A stretch of DNA of 64,000 nucleotides from Ceratopteris richardii (GCA_020310875.1 CM035415.1:195052432-195116431), one strand, 5' to 3'; shown: positions 55,313 to 64,000, counted from the first letter of the stretch. The notes: generated by a model from the letters alone, not told the origin. Program-made: numbers and translations.

Positions 55313-55961
55313 TGTTGCTCTAGCACAATGGTGAGAACCACGTTAAGAAGCTCCACCTCCTTAATGTCAATCCGCGGAAGAGATAGGAGTGATATGAAGA
55401 TCGTGAATGTGAGATGAAGTGAGAGTGAAGGTGAGAAGCATAGAGATGCACACACACATGCACACACACTACGAAGAGACAAGCAAGACACAATGGAAGG
55501 TGAGAAATCAACTCTATTGCTCAAGAACACTCTTACAAGCTCAAAATAGCTCTAAGCTCTTCTCTACTCAAACAAGCTAACCTCAAAAATGAGCTCTCTA
55601 GCTCTTTTTATAGATTCTAGAATACTTTTGATCGGTTTCACATCTAGTGACCGACATAGTTAAAAAATAGGTCCTAGATGCTATTTGAAAGGGTAAACGG
55701 TGTCTAAAAATAACCAAAATTGATACGCTCATTCTACCTAAGCTCCTCAAGCTCGAGGACTCTTTGGCTTGCACAAAATGGAGCTAGAAATTAAGAAAAG
55801 AGTTTTTCTATGTTACAAATATTACAATAGTGATAAAAATCACTATTGGAGGTTTTTGAAAAGTATTTTAAAACATAATTCTTTGAAAAAAATATTCGAC
55901 TGTCTCCCTGCTCCGTTGTTACATGCTTCCGCGTCTTCTATGCCTCTGGCTGCTTCCAACA
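55313..55961 (-). repeat. Element D outer 5' LTR (649 bp)
   Basis: TGTTGGAAGC (55961) to GAGCAACA (55313) on the minus strand. Extended U3 dyad CAATAGTGAT/ATCACTATTG (10-bp arms, about 55825-55848). Flank ATAAT belongs to E. Confidence 0.93.
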
Positions 55962-56530
55962 ATAATTGTAACGCATTCACGGTGAATGCACCGGAAATAA
56001 TAAGAGGCAAAATTAAAGGGCTCACGAGAAGCCATGTCAATCATCGAATAAAATGGGCGTGAAATCCCGTAAGTACGTTTCTGTAAATTAAGGATAGCAA
56101 CTAAGAATTGTAATGCACTGCATTTAGGGTCAGGGCAACACAAAATGGCATACTCATTCGATGAGTGCCGTGGGAACAATTCGACCATAGTGGCCATTGG
56201 AAGGAGAGGACCATTATCCAATCCTTCCATAGGAAGATGGAAAGCTGCAGCGAATGATGCTAACGTGATTACTATGCGAGACGGTAAACAGGTAATCCGC
56301 CAACTCTGCTCCATAGCAGGTGTGGCGACGATGGCAGCAATAATTTGCGCGTAAAAAGAGTGACACTCCACTGAATGCCAAGGCAATTCAGCGAAGTTCG
56401 ACAGGCCGCAGATACGCAAGAACTCACTCACATCCTGAGGGAGTCCATGATGCGCACGCGAAGTCACAAGAACACGAATACTAAGCAAACACCAAAAACA
56501 CAACGCACAGAACACACAGACACAATAGCG
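55962..56530 (-). pseudogene. Element E accessory ORF, N-terminal part
   Basis: Minus-strand ORF cut by D at 55962; it continues in frame at 19221 as 17662-19221. The exact start is uncertain: a pyrimidine-rich TTTTTGGTGTTTGCTTAG near 56480 may be a splice acceptor. Blocks: DVSEFLRICGLSNFAELPWH, FAAAFHLPMEGLDNGPLLPM, ALQFLVAILNLQKRTYG and FASYYFRCIHREC. The order helical domain, acidic/Pro-rich, coiled coil matches D's accessory ORF. It lies after integrase, in the env position of Athila-type elements. No transmembrane or signal segment is evident. Confidence 0.72.
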
Positions 56531-56859
56531 ATTAACAGTGAAAAGAAGAAGATTAAGTAGAAACTTGGTAACGGGAGGGAAACGAAAACCCTAATCATCG
56601 TGCGGTATGCAAAATGATAACCTTCATAATTACAGTGTGCATGCATGAGTAGAATCAATAACACGGGGCGGCTTAATCATATTTAGGTAGCAAAACAAGG
56701 AGGTTTACGATTTATAGTCAGCCAGAATACGGAAATAAAAAGAAAATAAGTGACACGCGAAATAACGAGGGACACTTCAGCGGTGATAAGGCGGTTGGTG
56801 ATATGGGCATAACTTTGAACCATTAATCACTTTAGGAAGAGGAATTCTGCTCAAGCTAA
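56531..56859 (-). other. Element E noncoding spacer between integrase and accessory ORF
   Basis: AT-rich, no ORF of note. It would be UTR or intron if the accessory ORF is made from a spliced RNA. Nothing else seen. Confidence 0.5.
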
Positions 56860-57940
56860 TCAATCAAAAAGTAGCTGGTTCCACTTGCTCACTAATTCGG
56901 TAAGGACCGAACCACCGTAATTTAAATTTTCCAGCAGAACGATTTGATTTAGCATTATGAAACAACACAAGTTGGCCCATTGTAAAAACTGGAGTTTTGA
57001 GGAACCGATCATGGGTACGGGCTTGCCGCAACTAAACTTCTTGAAGAGTGAGGAAGCTTTCCCAATGCTGTTCATCCAAATCTCTGAGTGTGTCCAACCA
57101 AAAGGACAAAGAGTCTTCGGGTAGTAATTTGTGAGTGAGGGCCACACGTAAGCTTGGCACTACGAGCTCCATCGGCGCGATTGCTTCCAACCCATAAGCA
57201 AGCTTGAAAGGGGTCATTCTGGTTGCAACTTTGTATGTAGTCCGGTATGCCCATAATATTGTAGGTAGTAACTGATCCCATCTTTCTGGAGATTCCACGA
57301 TCAATTTACGAAGCATACTCAATAATTTCTTGTTGGTACTTTCAGCTAAACCATTAGCATGAGGATAGTACGGTGAACTGAATTTATGCAGAATTTGAAA
57401 AGTATGCATTAGTACTCGCATTAAGTTGTTAGCAAAATGGGTTCCTTGGTCTGTCACAAGTTCCAGAGGTAATCCATAACGTGGAAAAACGTCCTTCATC
57501 AGGCAATTTAGCACCGAAACAGTGGTGGTTGACCGTAAGGCCCAAGCTTCTGCCCACCTGGTAGAGTAATCCGTACACGTCAGGAGGTAGAAATTATTAC
57601 TAAGGGTCGCTAGTGGTGTGATTGGTTCAATAAAATCAAGACCCCACTTCTGAAAAGGTTCCAAAGGTAAGATAGGTTGCAGAGGAAAGAAGTGGCGTTG
57701 TAATGGCTGTCCAGATCGCTGACAAGTGTCACACTGCTGCACAAATAGAGTCACATCTTTGTACATAGTAGGCCACCAAAGGCCACTTTGTAGAATTTTC
57801 CGGTGAGTAAGATCTGCTGCAAAATGTCCACCGGAGGGTATTGAATGTGCCATAGCAATAACCGAGTCTGCTTCATGTGGGGGAATACAGCGAAGTAAGA
57901 CACCCGTATGATCCATATAATACAACTGTCCTACAATCAA
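56860..57940 (-). pseudogene. pol: Element E integrase
   Basis: H2C2 zinc module IPSGGHFAADLTHRK...CDTCQRSGQP, catalytic core GLDFIEPITPL, TCTDYSTRWAEAW, VTDQGTHFANNLM and YPHANGLAESTNKKLL (D, D, E present), then WDQLLPTILWAYRTTYK. A stop near 57030 precedes a C-terminal module in another frame (QLVLFHNAKSNRSAGKFKLR, RWFGPY). Only one zinc module, unlike A and D. Confidence 0.88.
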
Positions 57941-57970
57941 CCAAAATCTGTGACTGGAAACTGCAATTTT

Positions 57971-58549
57971 TCAGTGCATAGTAGAAGGTGTATGAGGAGG
58001 AAGACATCCATCAGTTGGAAAAGTTAACAACATATCATAGTAGGTAGACAGTATAGGAGGTTCTGCCGATTTGTCACGAGCCGTTTCAGTAATGTAAATT
58101 GCTGGTGTGGTGTCATCAACACCCACCGGAGCTTCACCGAAATCCAACCGAGAGAGAAAATCTGCTAATGCATGTGCCGTGCCGGGTCGATGAATCACTT
58201 CATAATCGAACTCCTGCAGCAATAAAACCCAACGAGCCAAGCGACCACCTAAATGTTGCTACCGGACCAGATATACAAGTGTGGCATGATCCACGTGAAA
58301 GGTGAATTTTCAGCCTAGCAAATAATGCCGGAATTTCTTCATGGAATACACCAACCCGAGACATTCTCTTTCGGTAATTGAATAATTCCTTTCCGTAGAA
58401 GCGAGTCGGCAACTTGCATAGTAGACAGGCCGAAACCATTTATCCGTTTGCTGCATTAAAACACTGCCAATGGCTATATCCGATGCATCTACAAAGACAT
58501 GGGATGAGCGGTTCCAATCAGGAGGTTGCAACATTGGAGCCTGCATCAA
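57971..58549 (-). pseudogene. pol: Element E RNase H
   Basis: HVFVDASDIAIGSVLMQQ, YYASCRLASTERNYSITERE and CLGLVYSMKKFRHYLLG, a stop near 58310, then FDYEVIHRPGTAHALADFLS, which links to the integrase. A typical Gypsy RNase H broken by a stop. Confidence 0.88.
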
Positions 58550-58603
58550 TAATCCTTTTAGACGATCGAATGCAGTTTGGCATTCCGGAGTCCATTCGAA
58601 CTG

Positions 58604-59631
58604 TCATGGAGTACTAGTCATTAGCCAATTAAGTGGTGTTGCTAAATGGGCTAACCACCATAGATGCCTGCCATGCCACCGGATTTGACCCAGGAAGCGC
58701 ATAACTTCTTTCGGCGTTGTAGGGACAGGTGCTTCCAACACAGCTACAACTTTGTCTGGATCGACTTGGATACCTTGTGTAGAGTTATATCTGTCCAAGG
58801 AGTTTACCACAAGAAACCGCAAAAATAGATTTTTTCAGGTTCAAGCAGAGTCGGTATTCACGACATTTCTCAAAGCAGCACCGTAAATGATACAGATGCG
58901 CCACAATCTTTCCAAATAAGGAGAAGTCATCTAAACAGACTTGCATAAAAGTAGTCAGGTAGGGTGAAAAGACTTCCTGCATGCAGCATTGAAATGTGCT
59001 GGGAGCATTTCTTAAGCCAAACCACATGACTGTACAAGCATACACACCCCAATTTGTAATGAAGGCTGTTTTAGGTATGTCCTACTCGGCCATGCGCACC
59101 TGGTTAACCATTATAACCATCGAGAAATGAATACATCTCATGCCCGGCCAACCTGTCTAGCATTGTGTCGAGAAAGGGGAGAGGAAATGGATCAGGTACC
59201 GTGGCCGCATTCAATTTCCGATAATCCACACAGATTCGGAGCTGTTTATTTTTCTTTGGCACAATCACGATCTGAGAGATCCATTCTGCGTGTTCGATGG
59301 GTAGGATGAATCCTACTTTCAATAACCGATCGAGTTTTGCTTTGACATGTGCTCCATAATTGGGGTTCATTCGGTAACTGGATTGTTTAATTGGCTTCCT
59401 TTCTGGCTTAAGCACGACCCAATGTTGATAGATCCGCGGATCAAGACCTTTCATATCGCGATAGTCCCGAGCAAAAACATCAAAAAAATCATGCAGGAGT
59501 CGGATCAAATCATCTTGGAATGCCTCGGACAGTCCTGCTTTAATCTTAACAGGTTGCGGGTTAACTTCATCACCCAAATTATAGGTTATTAACTGGTCTT
59601 CCAGGACATAAAATTGAGGAGGTTTCCCCAA
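58604..59631 (-). pseudogene. pol: Element E reverse transcriptase
   Basis: Three frame pieces: 59631-59104 (IVIVPKKNKQLRICVDYRKL, YSFLDGYNG), 59045-58785 (FGLRNAPSTFQCCMQEVF, catalytic box CLDDFSLFG, CLNLKKSIFAV) and 58822-58604 (PTTPKEVMRFLGQIRWHGRH). The xLDDFSLFG box resembles the MDDFSVFG box of Athila-type elements. Stops and frameshifts make it inactive. Confidence 0.88.
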
Positions 59632-59738
59632 GTCGTCAGCTGACTATAAAAGTTGAGTAGAGTGGCTCCATCCATAGTACCATAATCATCTGCATTTGTA
59701 TCTCCAGTCACAGGAACAACCGTACAGGCTGCCGGACT

Positions 59739-60384
59739 CTAGTTGTCTGCTACAACTTGAAGATCTATAGTACCTAAGGAAATCAAATCTTTATTGTTCT
59801 TCAGAAACACCTCTTCTTCATCCTCAGATAAACCATCCAACATGTGGACCGGCTCCGCTACATATGGTCTGGCATGAAGCTCGCAAGGCTGAATGGCATC
59901 CAATTTAACAACATATTTACGGTGATTATCTTTGAAAGTCAATTCCTGCGCGGACCAATCCTGTATAACTTTGGCTTGTTTCAACCATGGTCGACCGAAA
60001 AGGAGATTATAGTCGAGACTGGATTCTAGTAGTTCTAAGACTACAAAGTCATTTTGAACGTGGTACCCTACAAAGTAATCGGGATATTCCGGACTAGTCC
60101 CACTGGATGGACTCGGGATTGATCTGCCATTCTAACAAAGAATTGGACGGGCTCATTTGCATCCACCCCAGCTTTTTGCAGAGAGCTGCAGTTGCTATGT
60201 TCACACCCAAACCACCATCAATTAACACTTGCATAATCTTGTGATTTTTATGCCAGATAGTTATTAAGGGGACTGAATGATCCACCGTAGAGTTAGTTTC
60301 CGGTTGTATTGTTGCAGTCGTCGGAGTAATGGGCGGTCTAGGACTCACCTGTTGCTGGAATTGCTGCCTAACTCCGGGTACCAA
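59739..60384 (-). pseudogene. pol: Element E retropepsin and downstream linker
   Basis: 60384-60094 has VLIDGGLGVNIATAALCKKL with DGG at the active site, a variant common in plant Gypsy proteases, and KLGWMQ. A frame break follows, then 59984-59739 continues with a linker (DWSAQELTFKDNHRKYVVKL, GLSEDEEEVFLKNNKD). Inactive. Confidence 0.82.
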
Positions 60385-60393
60385 GGCGAGTAG

Positions 60394-60580
60394 CTACCCC
60401 AAAGGGAGTGTAATTGAAGTCTTACAGAGAATATCCCAAACTTGCTCTGTCTGAATTATACTCTTCACCGATTCTGATGATGATTCTCCTATTACTGGGG
60501 TAGAGTCTTGTTCATGTGCTCTCGCCTTTGGCAAGGGAGTCTGTGTCACCGGAACTGGATCTGAGAACACCATTGGCTCT
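60394..60580 (-). pseudogene. Element E gag-pol spacer, cut by element I
   Basis: Minus-strand open stretch encoding a Pro/Ser/Glu-rich spacer (PVPVTQTPLPKARAHEQDS) up to a stop near 60394. It is interrupted upstream by I's LTR at 60581; reading beyond that point is LTR sequence. Confidence 0.65.
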
Positions 60581-61492
60581 TGTTGCAGAGCTAAAGAGCG
60601 CACAAAGCAGAGAAAAAGACGGGCCCCAAAATTTTTCCGATTTGGACTACATATTATTGTATCATATTCATCCTTGTAATATATTTTTCCATGTAAATGC
60701 ACTAGAGGAGTCCTCTAGATGCATCCCCACAGAAAAGTAGAGAATACCTATGTACAATAGTAGGAAATTAGTCTCTTAGTGAATAAAGTGCCGGTCTCTT
60801 GTGTGAAAGGACCATTTTTAGGGCACTAGTATATAAGTCAAATGTGACTCTTTGTAAAGAACTTTTTGCCATTGTGAGAATAGAGAGCACAGAAATTCGA
60901 ATTTGTGTCTTCTTCCCTCCTTATCTTCTTCTTCGCGAGCTTGTATGCATGTGTATTGCTTGGAAAGAGTGCTTGTGAGTGTTGTCTGTCCTTGAGAGTG
61001 TTTCTTTGCTGTAGGAAAGGTGTGTGCGAAGTGTAGGAAGTGCTGAAGTGTAGGAAGTGCTGAAGTGTAGGAAAGTATTCCTGCGACTCAGTATTTCTCT
61101 CATAACTTGAAGTAGGAGTATCAGAATTGAGTGAAACCACTGCCATTGGATGCGTCTTCTCGAGAGCTTCGAAACGCATATGCTATTTGCTATATTTGGA
61201 GTTTGGAGCTGGGAGAAAAGTCCAAAATACTGACGGCTGTTGCACCAAGTATCGTTTCGCCTTGACCAACAGTTGGAGCTTGTTTGGATAAGTCATTGTC
61301 TCATTTTCATTCTTTGAGTAGTTCATTTGCATTGACCATTACATGATTGCATGTCTTCATACACTCGGCTAGGTTTGTATACTCTTTGGATTGATAATTA
61401 AAAGCGTGTATCCCCACTATATGCACTTGTGAGGGGATTGAGGTATAGTCTCTTTCTCCGCAAGTCCCTAAGTTGATACTTAGGTCAACACA
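60581..61492 (+). repeat. Element I 5' LTR (~910 bp)
   Basis: Starts TGTTGCAGAG (tentative) and ends about GGTCAACACA before the PBS. U3 palindrome CTAGAGGAGTCCTCTAG (60702-60718), TATA-like TATATAAG near 60829, and a 17-bp tandem repeat GAAGTGTAGGAAGTGCT, 2.8 copies, at 61028-61075. Longer than the other LTRs. The partner is outside the window, so the left edge is not confirmed. Confidence 0.75.
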
Positions 61493-61497
61493 CTTTT

Positions 61498-61553
61498 TGG
61501 CGCCGTTGCCGGGGAGTGACGAATCAAACCGAGGCATTCGTGTGATGGTAAGT
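61498..61553 (+). promoter_or_regulatory. Element I PBS (tRNA-Asp) and donor-like site
   Basis: 61498-61515 is TGGCGCCGTTGCCGGGGA. GTGATG|GTAAGTAG gives the best donor match of the five elements, with GT at 61548. Confidence 0.93.
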
Positions 61554-62159
61554 AGCTTTTTGCATTGAAGAACGTGGAGGAGCAGAAATCTTCTCTTCTT
61601 TGGTAAGTCATTTTCAACCGCACTTGCTACTTCTCATTCGTGGAGTGTGTGTAGTGAGTTGATAGATTAGGGAAGAGAGTAGAAGGAGTAGAGTAGGAGT
61701 GAGTAGAGAGTGGACTAAATCATTAGAGTAGGTTTTAGTTTTGTTCAAAAAATTTTCCTTTCTGTAAGCTAGAAACTTCCAAGTATAAAAGCCAAAAAAA
61801 TTTCATTTTTCAAATCACTTGTGTGAACAAGTATCGAGAGTTCCTGTGTCGAGTATCGCGTGAGCTAGCAGAGATCGTGGGCGAGGAAAACAAGCAATAG
61901 GGAAGTGCACAGAGCAAGGGAGTTTGACCAAGAGATCATAGGTGATACCAAGGTAAACTAAACCACCCTTTTGATCAAAAAATTCTCAGCATTTCAACCT
62001 AGGAAAGAAAAAACGATCTGCGCTGAGTATTGTTGGGGCTCTCAGGGGGCTAAAGGTTGTATGTTGATTGATACAGTGAGTGAGGGTAAGAGAGAAGAGC
62101 TAGGTAAGCAAGGGGGAAAAATCAAAATCTCAAAAACATCTGCAAAAATTTGAAATAGG
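61554..62159 (+). other. Element I leader between donor and array
   Basis: Noncoding. A purine-rich stretch (61665-61720, repeated GAGTAG) and AT-rich sequence. No ORF supported. Confidence 0.6.
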
Positions 62160-62950
62160 GTCAAGTATCGTTTTTGCTCCCGCGGTCGAGTATCGCGATA
62201 CTTGTCAAGTATCGTGGACTCCTGTGGTCGAGCATCGCGATATTTCCCTAATATCGGTATCGTCTCGATCAGAGATCGTTTGAGCCTAAAGATCGTGTAT
62301 CGTTGGCTCAAGTATCGTGTTCCAGAGATCGCGATACTTGCCAAAGATCGTCGATCGTTGGGGTTAAAGATCGGTATCTTTTCGGTCAGATATTGTTTTG
62401 GCCAAGTATCGGATATCGTTTTCTAGAGATCGCGATACTTGCCAAAGATCGTCGATCGTTTGGTCGAGTATCGTGTGTCAAATATCGTTTTCGTCAAATA
62501 TCGTGTATCGTGGCCTGAAGATCGCGATACTTGTTAAGTATCGTGTATCGTTTAACCAAGTATCGTATTGACAGAGATCGTGTATCGTTTGGTCCAAGTA
62601 TCGTGTATCGCGTCTCAGAGATCGCGATACTTACCAGCGATCGCGTATCGTTTTGAACCAAGTATCGTCGATCGTGTATCGTTTTGACCAAAGATCGTGG
62701 AGTCCAGAGATCGTTTTGCCAAAGATCGTTTGGGGAAGTATCGTGTATCGTGTATCGTCTGGACTCAGGTCTCGTATATCGTTTTCACTCAGATATCATG
62801 TATCGTGTCCATCAAGTATCGTTTGGTCAAGATCGTTTGCCAGAGATCGTGAAGGTCAGATATCGTGTATCGTCGGAGGGTGAGTATCGTCAGTTCCAAG
62901 TATCGTCTGTAGCCAAAGATCGTGGAATTTGGAAAGCCAAGTATCGTGGT
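62160..62950 (+). repeat. Element I palindrome array, GTATCGCGATAC / AGATCGCGATAC type
   Basis: About 790 bp of CAAGTATCGTGTATCG-like units. ATCGCGAT occurs at 62192, 62234, 62328, 62429, 62521 and 62621, giving a higher-order step of about 92-101 bp over the last five; most are followed by ACTTGCCAAAGATCG or similar. Confidence 0.93.
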
Positions 62951-63067
62951 TTGAAAATTTCTGCTTCAGTCATTTTCCAGCCTAATTTTTTTTCCTAGAC
63001 TTCTAAGCCATAGCTTAGAATTCTAGAGGCTAGAGGTGGACAATATTTGAACAGAGTTCTTAAGTGA
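62951..63067 (+). promoter_or_regulatory. Element I splice-acceptor-like site and gag 5' UTR
   Basis: CCTAATTTTTTTTCCTAG ends at 62998 with branch-like CCTAAT and a long T run. The gag ATG lies 70 nt later. The predicted intron 61548-62998 (1451 bp) would remove the whole array. Confidence 0.65.
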
Positions 63068-64000
63068 ATGAACTTGAGATCTGGAAGAACCCTAGGAAGT
63101 CGAAGAAGTGTAATCTCTTCCGTAGGGAGTGTAGCCGAACCAAGTAGCCGTTCACACTATTCTGAGACCTCCAGTGAGTCAGAAGGAGAAATCCCCATGG
63201 CTTCAGAGGATATGCAAAACACTCTACCCATGATTGGCCAGATGTCCATCATTGAGGGAGAATACAGAACTTCCTTAGAGTATGTGAACACCAACCATAA
63301 TGAGATCCCTATCTATTTGGATGGCCTAAACAGATCAGTGGCCAGACTGAGGAAGGCTTCGGAGGCCTACATAGTGCCAAGACCAGCAGTTAAGTACATA
63401 GGAGGACTGTACATGGACAAACAAGACATTCAATACGTGGTCACAGAACACCCGAAAATCATTAATGAGCGTGGTGAGGAAAATAATGCTTCGAGCTTAA
63501 ATGGATGTGGAAACGAAGAACAAGTAACTACTCCTAGAGGGAGATCAACAATTACTAAACTTTGGAGAGGAGACGTGATTCCCCAGGATGATACTCTGAT
63601 AGATGTGTATTTAATCAACGGGATGGAGCACTTGCTCAGAGCCCATTCCTCTATATGGGAAGCTGCTCCTAATCCAGTTACCATCTTTGAGTTACAAGAT
63701 CCTGAGTTCCCCACCATCATCACATATTTGGATAAAAATCACAGAAGATATTGGCCAATAACAGAATTAGAGAGAGCTGAGTTGAAATATCAGAACATCC
63801 CAGTGTTCCCCCCAAGGGACCAAGCCACTACGTCACGGAATCCACATGGAACTTCTCAAAATGATTCAATTCAACAATCGGGACAAACACAACAAACTCA
63901 ACAAACCCAGATCCCCGTCAGACCACATGTACAATTCGCAATGCCTGCCACTAATCCTAACTACCGGCCACAACCAGCCATTGACCCAAGACATGGAGTT
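63068..64000 (+). CDS. gag: Element I gag, N-terminal part (runs off the window)
   Basis: Open for 311 codons from ATG 63068 to the window end with no stop. The N-terminus MNLRSGRTLGSRRSVIS matches the MNLRSGRHLG start of A and F. Further blocks correspond to A's N-terminal domain: YRTSLEYVNTNHNEIPIYLD, AVKYIGGLYMDKQ, VTTPRGRSTITKLWRGDVIP and VTIFELQDPEFP. A Gln/Thr-rich stretch follows near 63850. The capsid core and knuckles would lie downstream, outside the window. No defect seen, so I may be relatively young. Confidence 0.88.
   Translation, partial: MNLRSGRTLGSRRSVISSVGSVAEPSSRSHYSETSSESEGEIPMASEDMQNTLPMIGQMSIIEGEYRTSLEYVNTNHNEIPIYLDGLNRSVARLRKASEAYIVPRPAVKYIGGLYMDKQDIQYVVTEHPKIINERGEENNASSLNGCGNEEQVTTPRGRSTITKLWRGDVIPQDDTLIDVYLINGMEHLLRAHSSIWEAAPNPVTIFELQDPEFPTIITYLDKNHRRYWPITELERAELKYQNIPVFPPRDQATTSRNPHGTSQNDSIQQSGQTQQTQQTQIPVRPHVQFAMPATNPNYRPQPAIDPRHGV

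Larger units (their letters stand above)
19222..55961 (-). mobile_element. Element D: composite Gypsy element with three LTRs
   Basis: LTRs at 55313-55961 (5'), 39390-40037 (internal) and 19222-19870 (3'). Between 5' and internal LTR lies a full internal region of about 15.3 kb: PBS, array, gag, pol and accessory ORF. Between internal and 3' LTR lies a remnant of about 1.1 kb (PBS fused to the last accessory domain, plus PPT), itself interrupted by element A. The outer LTRs resemble each other more (about 15 differences by eye) than either resembles the internal one (about 35). Outer flanks ATAAC (19217-19221) and ATAAT (55962-55966) fit one mutated target duplication. Coding regions have many stops. 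Confidence 0.85.
17116..60580 (-). mobile_element. Element E: old Athila-like Ty3/Gypsy element split by D, F and I
   Basis: Remaining parts on the minus strand: 60580-55962 (protease, RT, RNase H, integrase, start of accessory ORF) and 19221-17116 (rest of accessory ORF and 3' noncoding). The accessory frame continues codon for codon across the 36.7-kb D insertion once one target-site copy is removed. The DGG protease motif, the xLDDFSLFG RT box and the post-integrase ORF resemble Athila/Tat-type plant elements. Element I cuts E upstream of the protease, so gag and 5' LTR are not visible; F cuts its 3' side. Many stops: an old, dead copy. Confidence 0.82.
60581..64000 (+). mobile_element. 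Element I: 5' end of a Ty3/Gypsy element inserted in E
   Basis: 5' LTR, tRNA-Asp PBS, donor-like site, palindrome array, acceptor-like site and the start of gag; the rest lies beyond the window. The LTR start is taken as TGTTGCAGAGC, by analogy with the TGTTG start of the other families and because E's coding sequence stops making sense there. The gag N-terminus MNLRSG is shared with A and F. Confidence 0.85.

Noticed and set aside
1..64000. Host protein-coding genes
   Set aside because: Every long ORF is assigned to a retrotransposon by homology within the window or by recognisable gag/pol motifs; remaining ORFs are short shadows or AT-rich noise.

Overview
The window looks like nuclear DNA of a land plant with a large, repeat-rich genome. 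Nearly all of it is LTR retrotransposons nested up to four deep. I see no host gene, rRNA, tRNA or CRISPR array. The plant signature is Ty3/Gypsy elements primed by tRNA-Asp (PBS TGGCGCCGTTGCCGGGGA, as in Athila/Tat-type elements) and a Ty1/Copia element primed by initiator tRNA-Met. The clade (fern, lycophyte, gymnosperm, angiosperm) cannot be fixed from the sequence alone. Letters A to I below are my labels for the elements.

Layout. 1-1619: 3' end of Gypsy element H (+), an accessory ORF, PPT and 3' LTR. 1620-2245: unassigned. 2246-17115: Gypsy element F (-), decayed, lacking its 3' end and holding Copia element G (-, 8466-15291). 17116-60580: an old Athila-like Gypsy element E (-), split by younger insertions. 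Inside E lies composite element D (-, 19222-55961), which has three LTRs, a full-length internal region and a 1.1-kb internal remnant. Inside D's remnant lies Gypsy element A (+, 19991-38395, TSD CCAGG). Inside A's pol lies short non-autonomous element C (-, 27718-33157, TSD GAGTG). 60581-64000: 5' end of Gypsy element I (+), which also interrupts E. The insertion order is E first, then F, D and I into E, A into D, C into A, and G into F.

The most interesting signal is a shared architecture in the 5' leaders of F, A, C, D and I. About 30 nt after the PBS comes a conserved splice-donor-like sequence (GTGATG|GTAAGA). It is followed by a 0.6-0.9 kb array built on the 8-bp palindrome ATCGCGAT, then a pyrimidine-rich acceptor-like sequence, then gag. 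Each family has its own palindrome flavour (GTCTATCGCGATAGAC, GTATCGCGATAC, AAAATCGCGATTTT, ACCATCGCGATGGT). This resembles a retroviral packaging/dimerisation region placed between the major donor and gag, so that only unspliced genomic RNA keeps it. That function is an inference.

Elements A and D also have an unusual pol: a retropepsin before RT (lost in D), two successive H2C2 zinc modules before the integrase core, a second retropepsin (DSGAA) after integrase, and a C-terminal region of repeated QIWVPK motifs. C carries only a catalytically dead copy of that second protease plus the WVPK tail. D and H have a very large env-position accessory ORF whose 3' end runs through the PPT into the LTR. 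The PPT is preceded by a hairpin with a compensated base pair, and the U3 regions share two dyads with paired changes.
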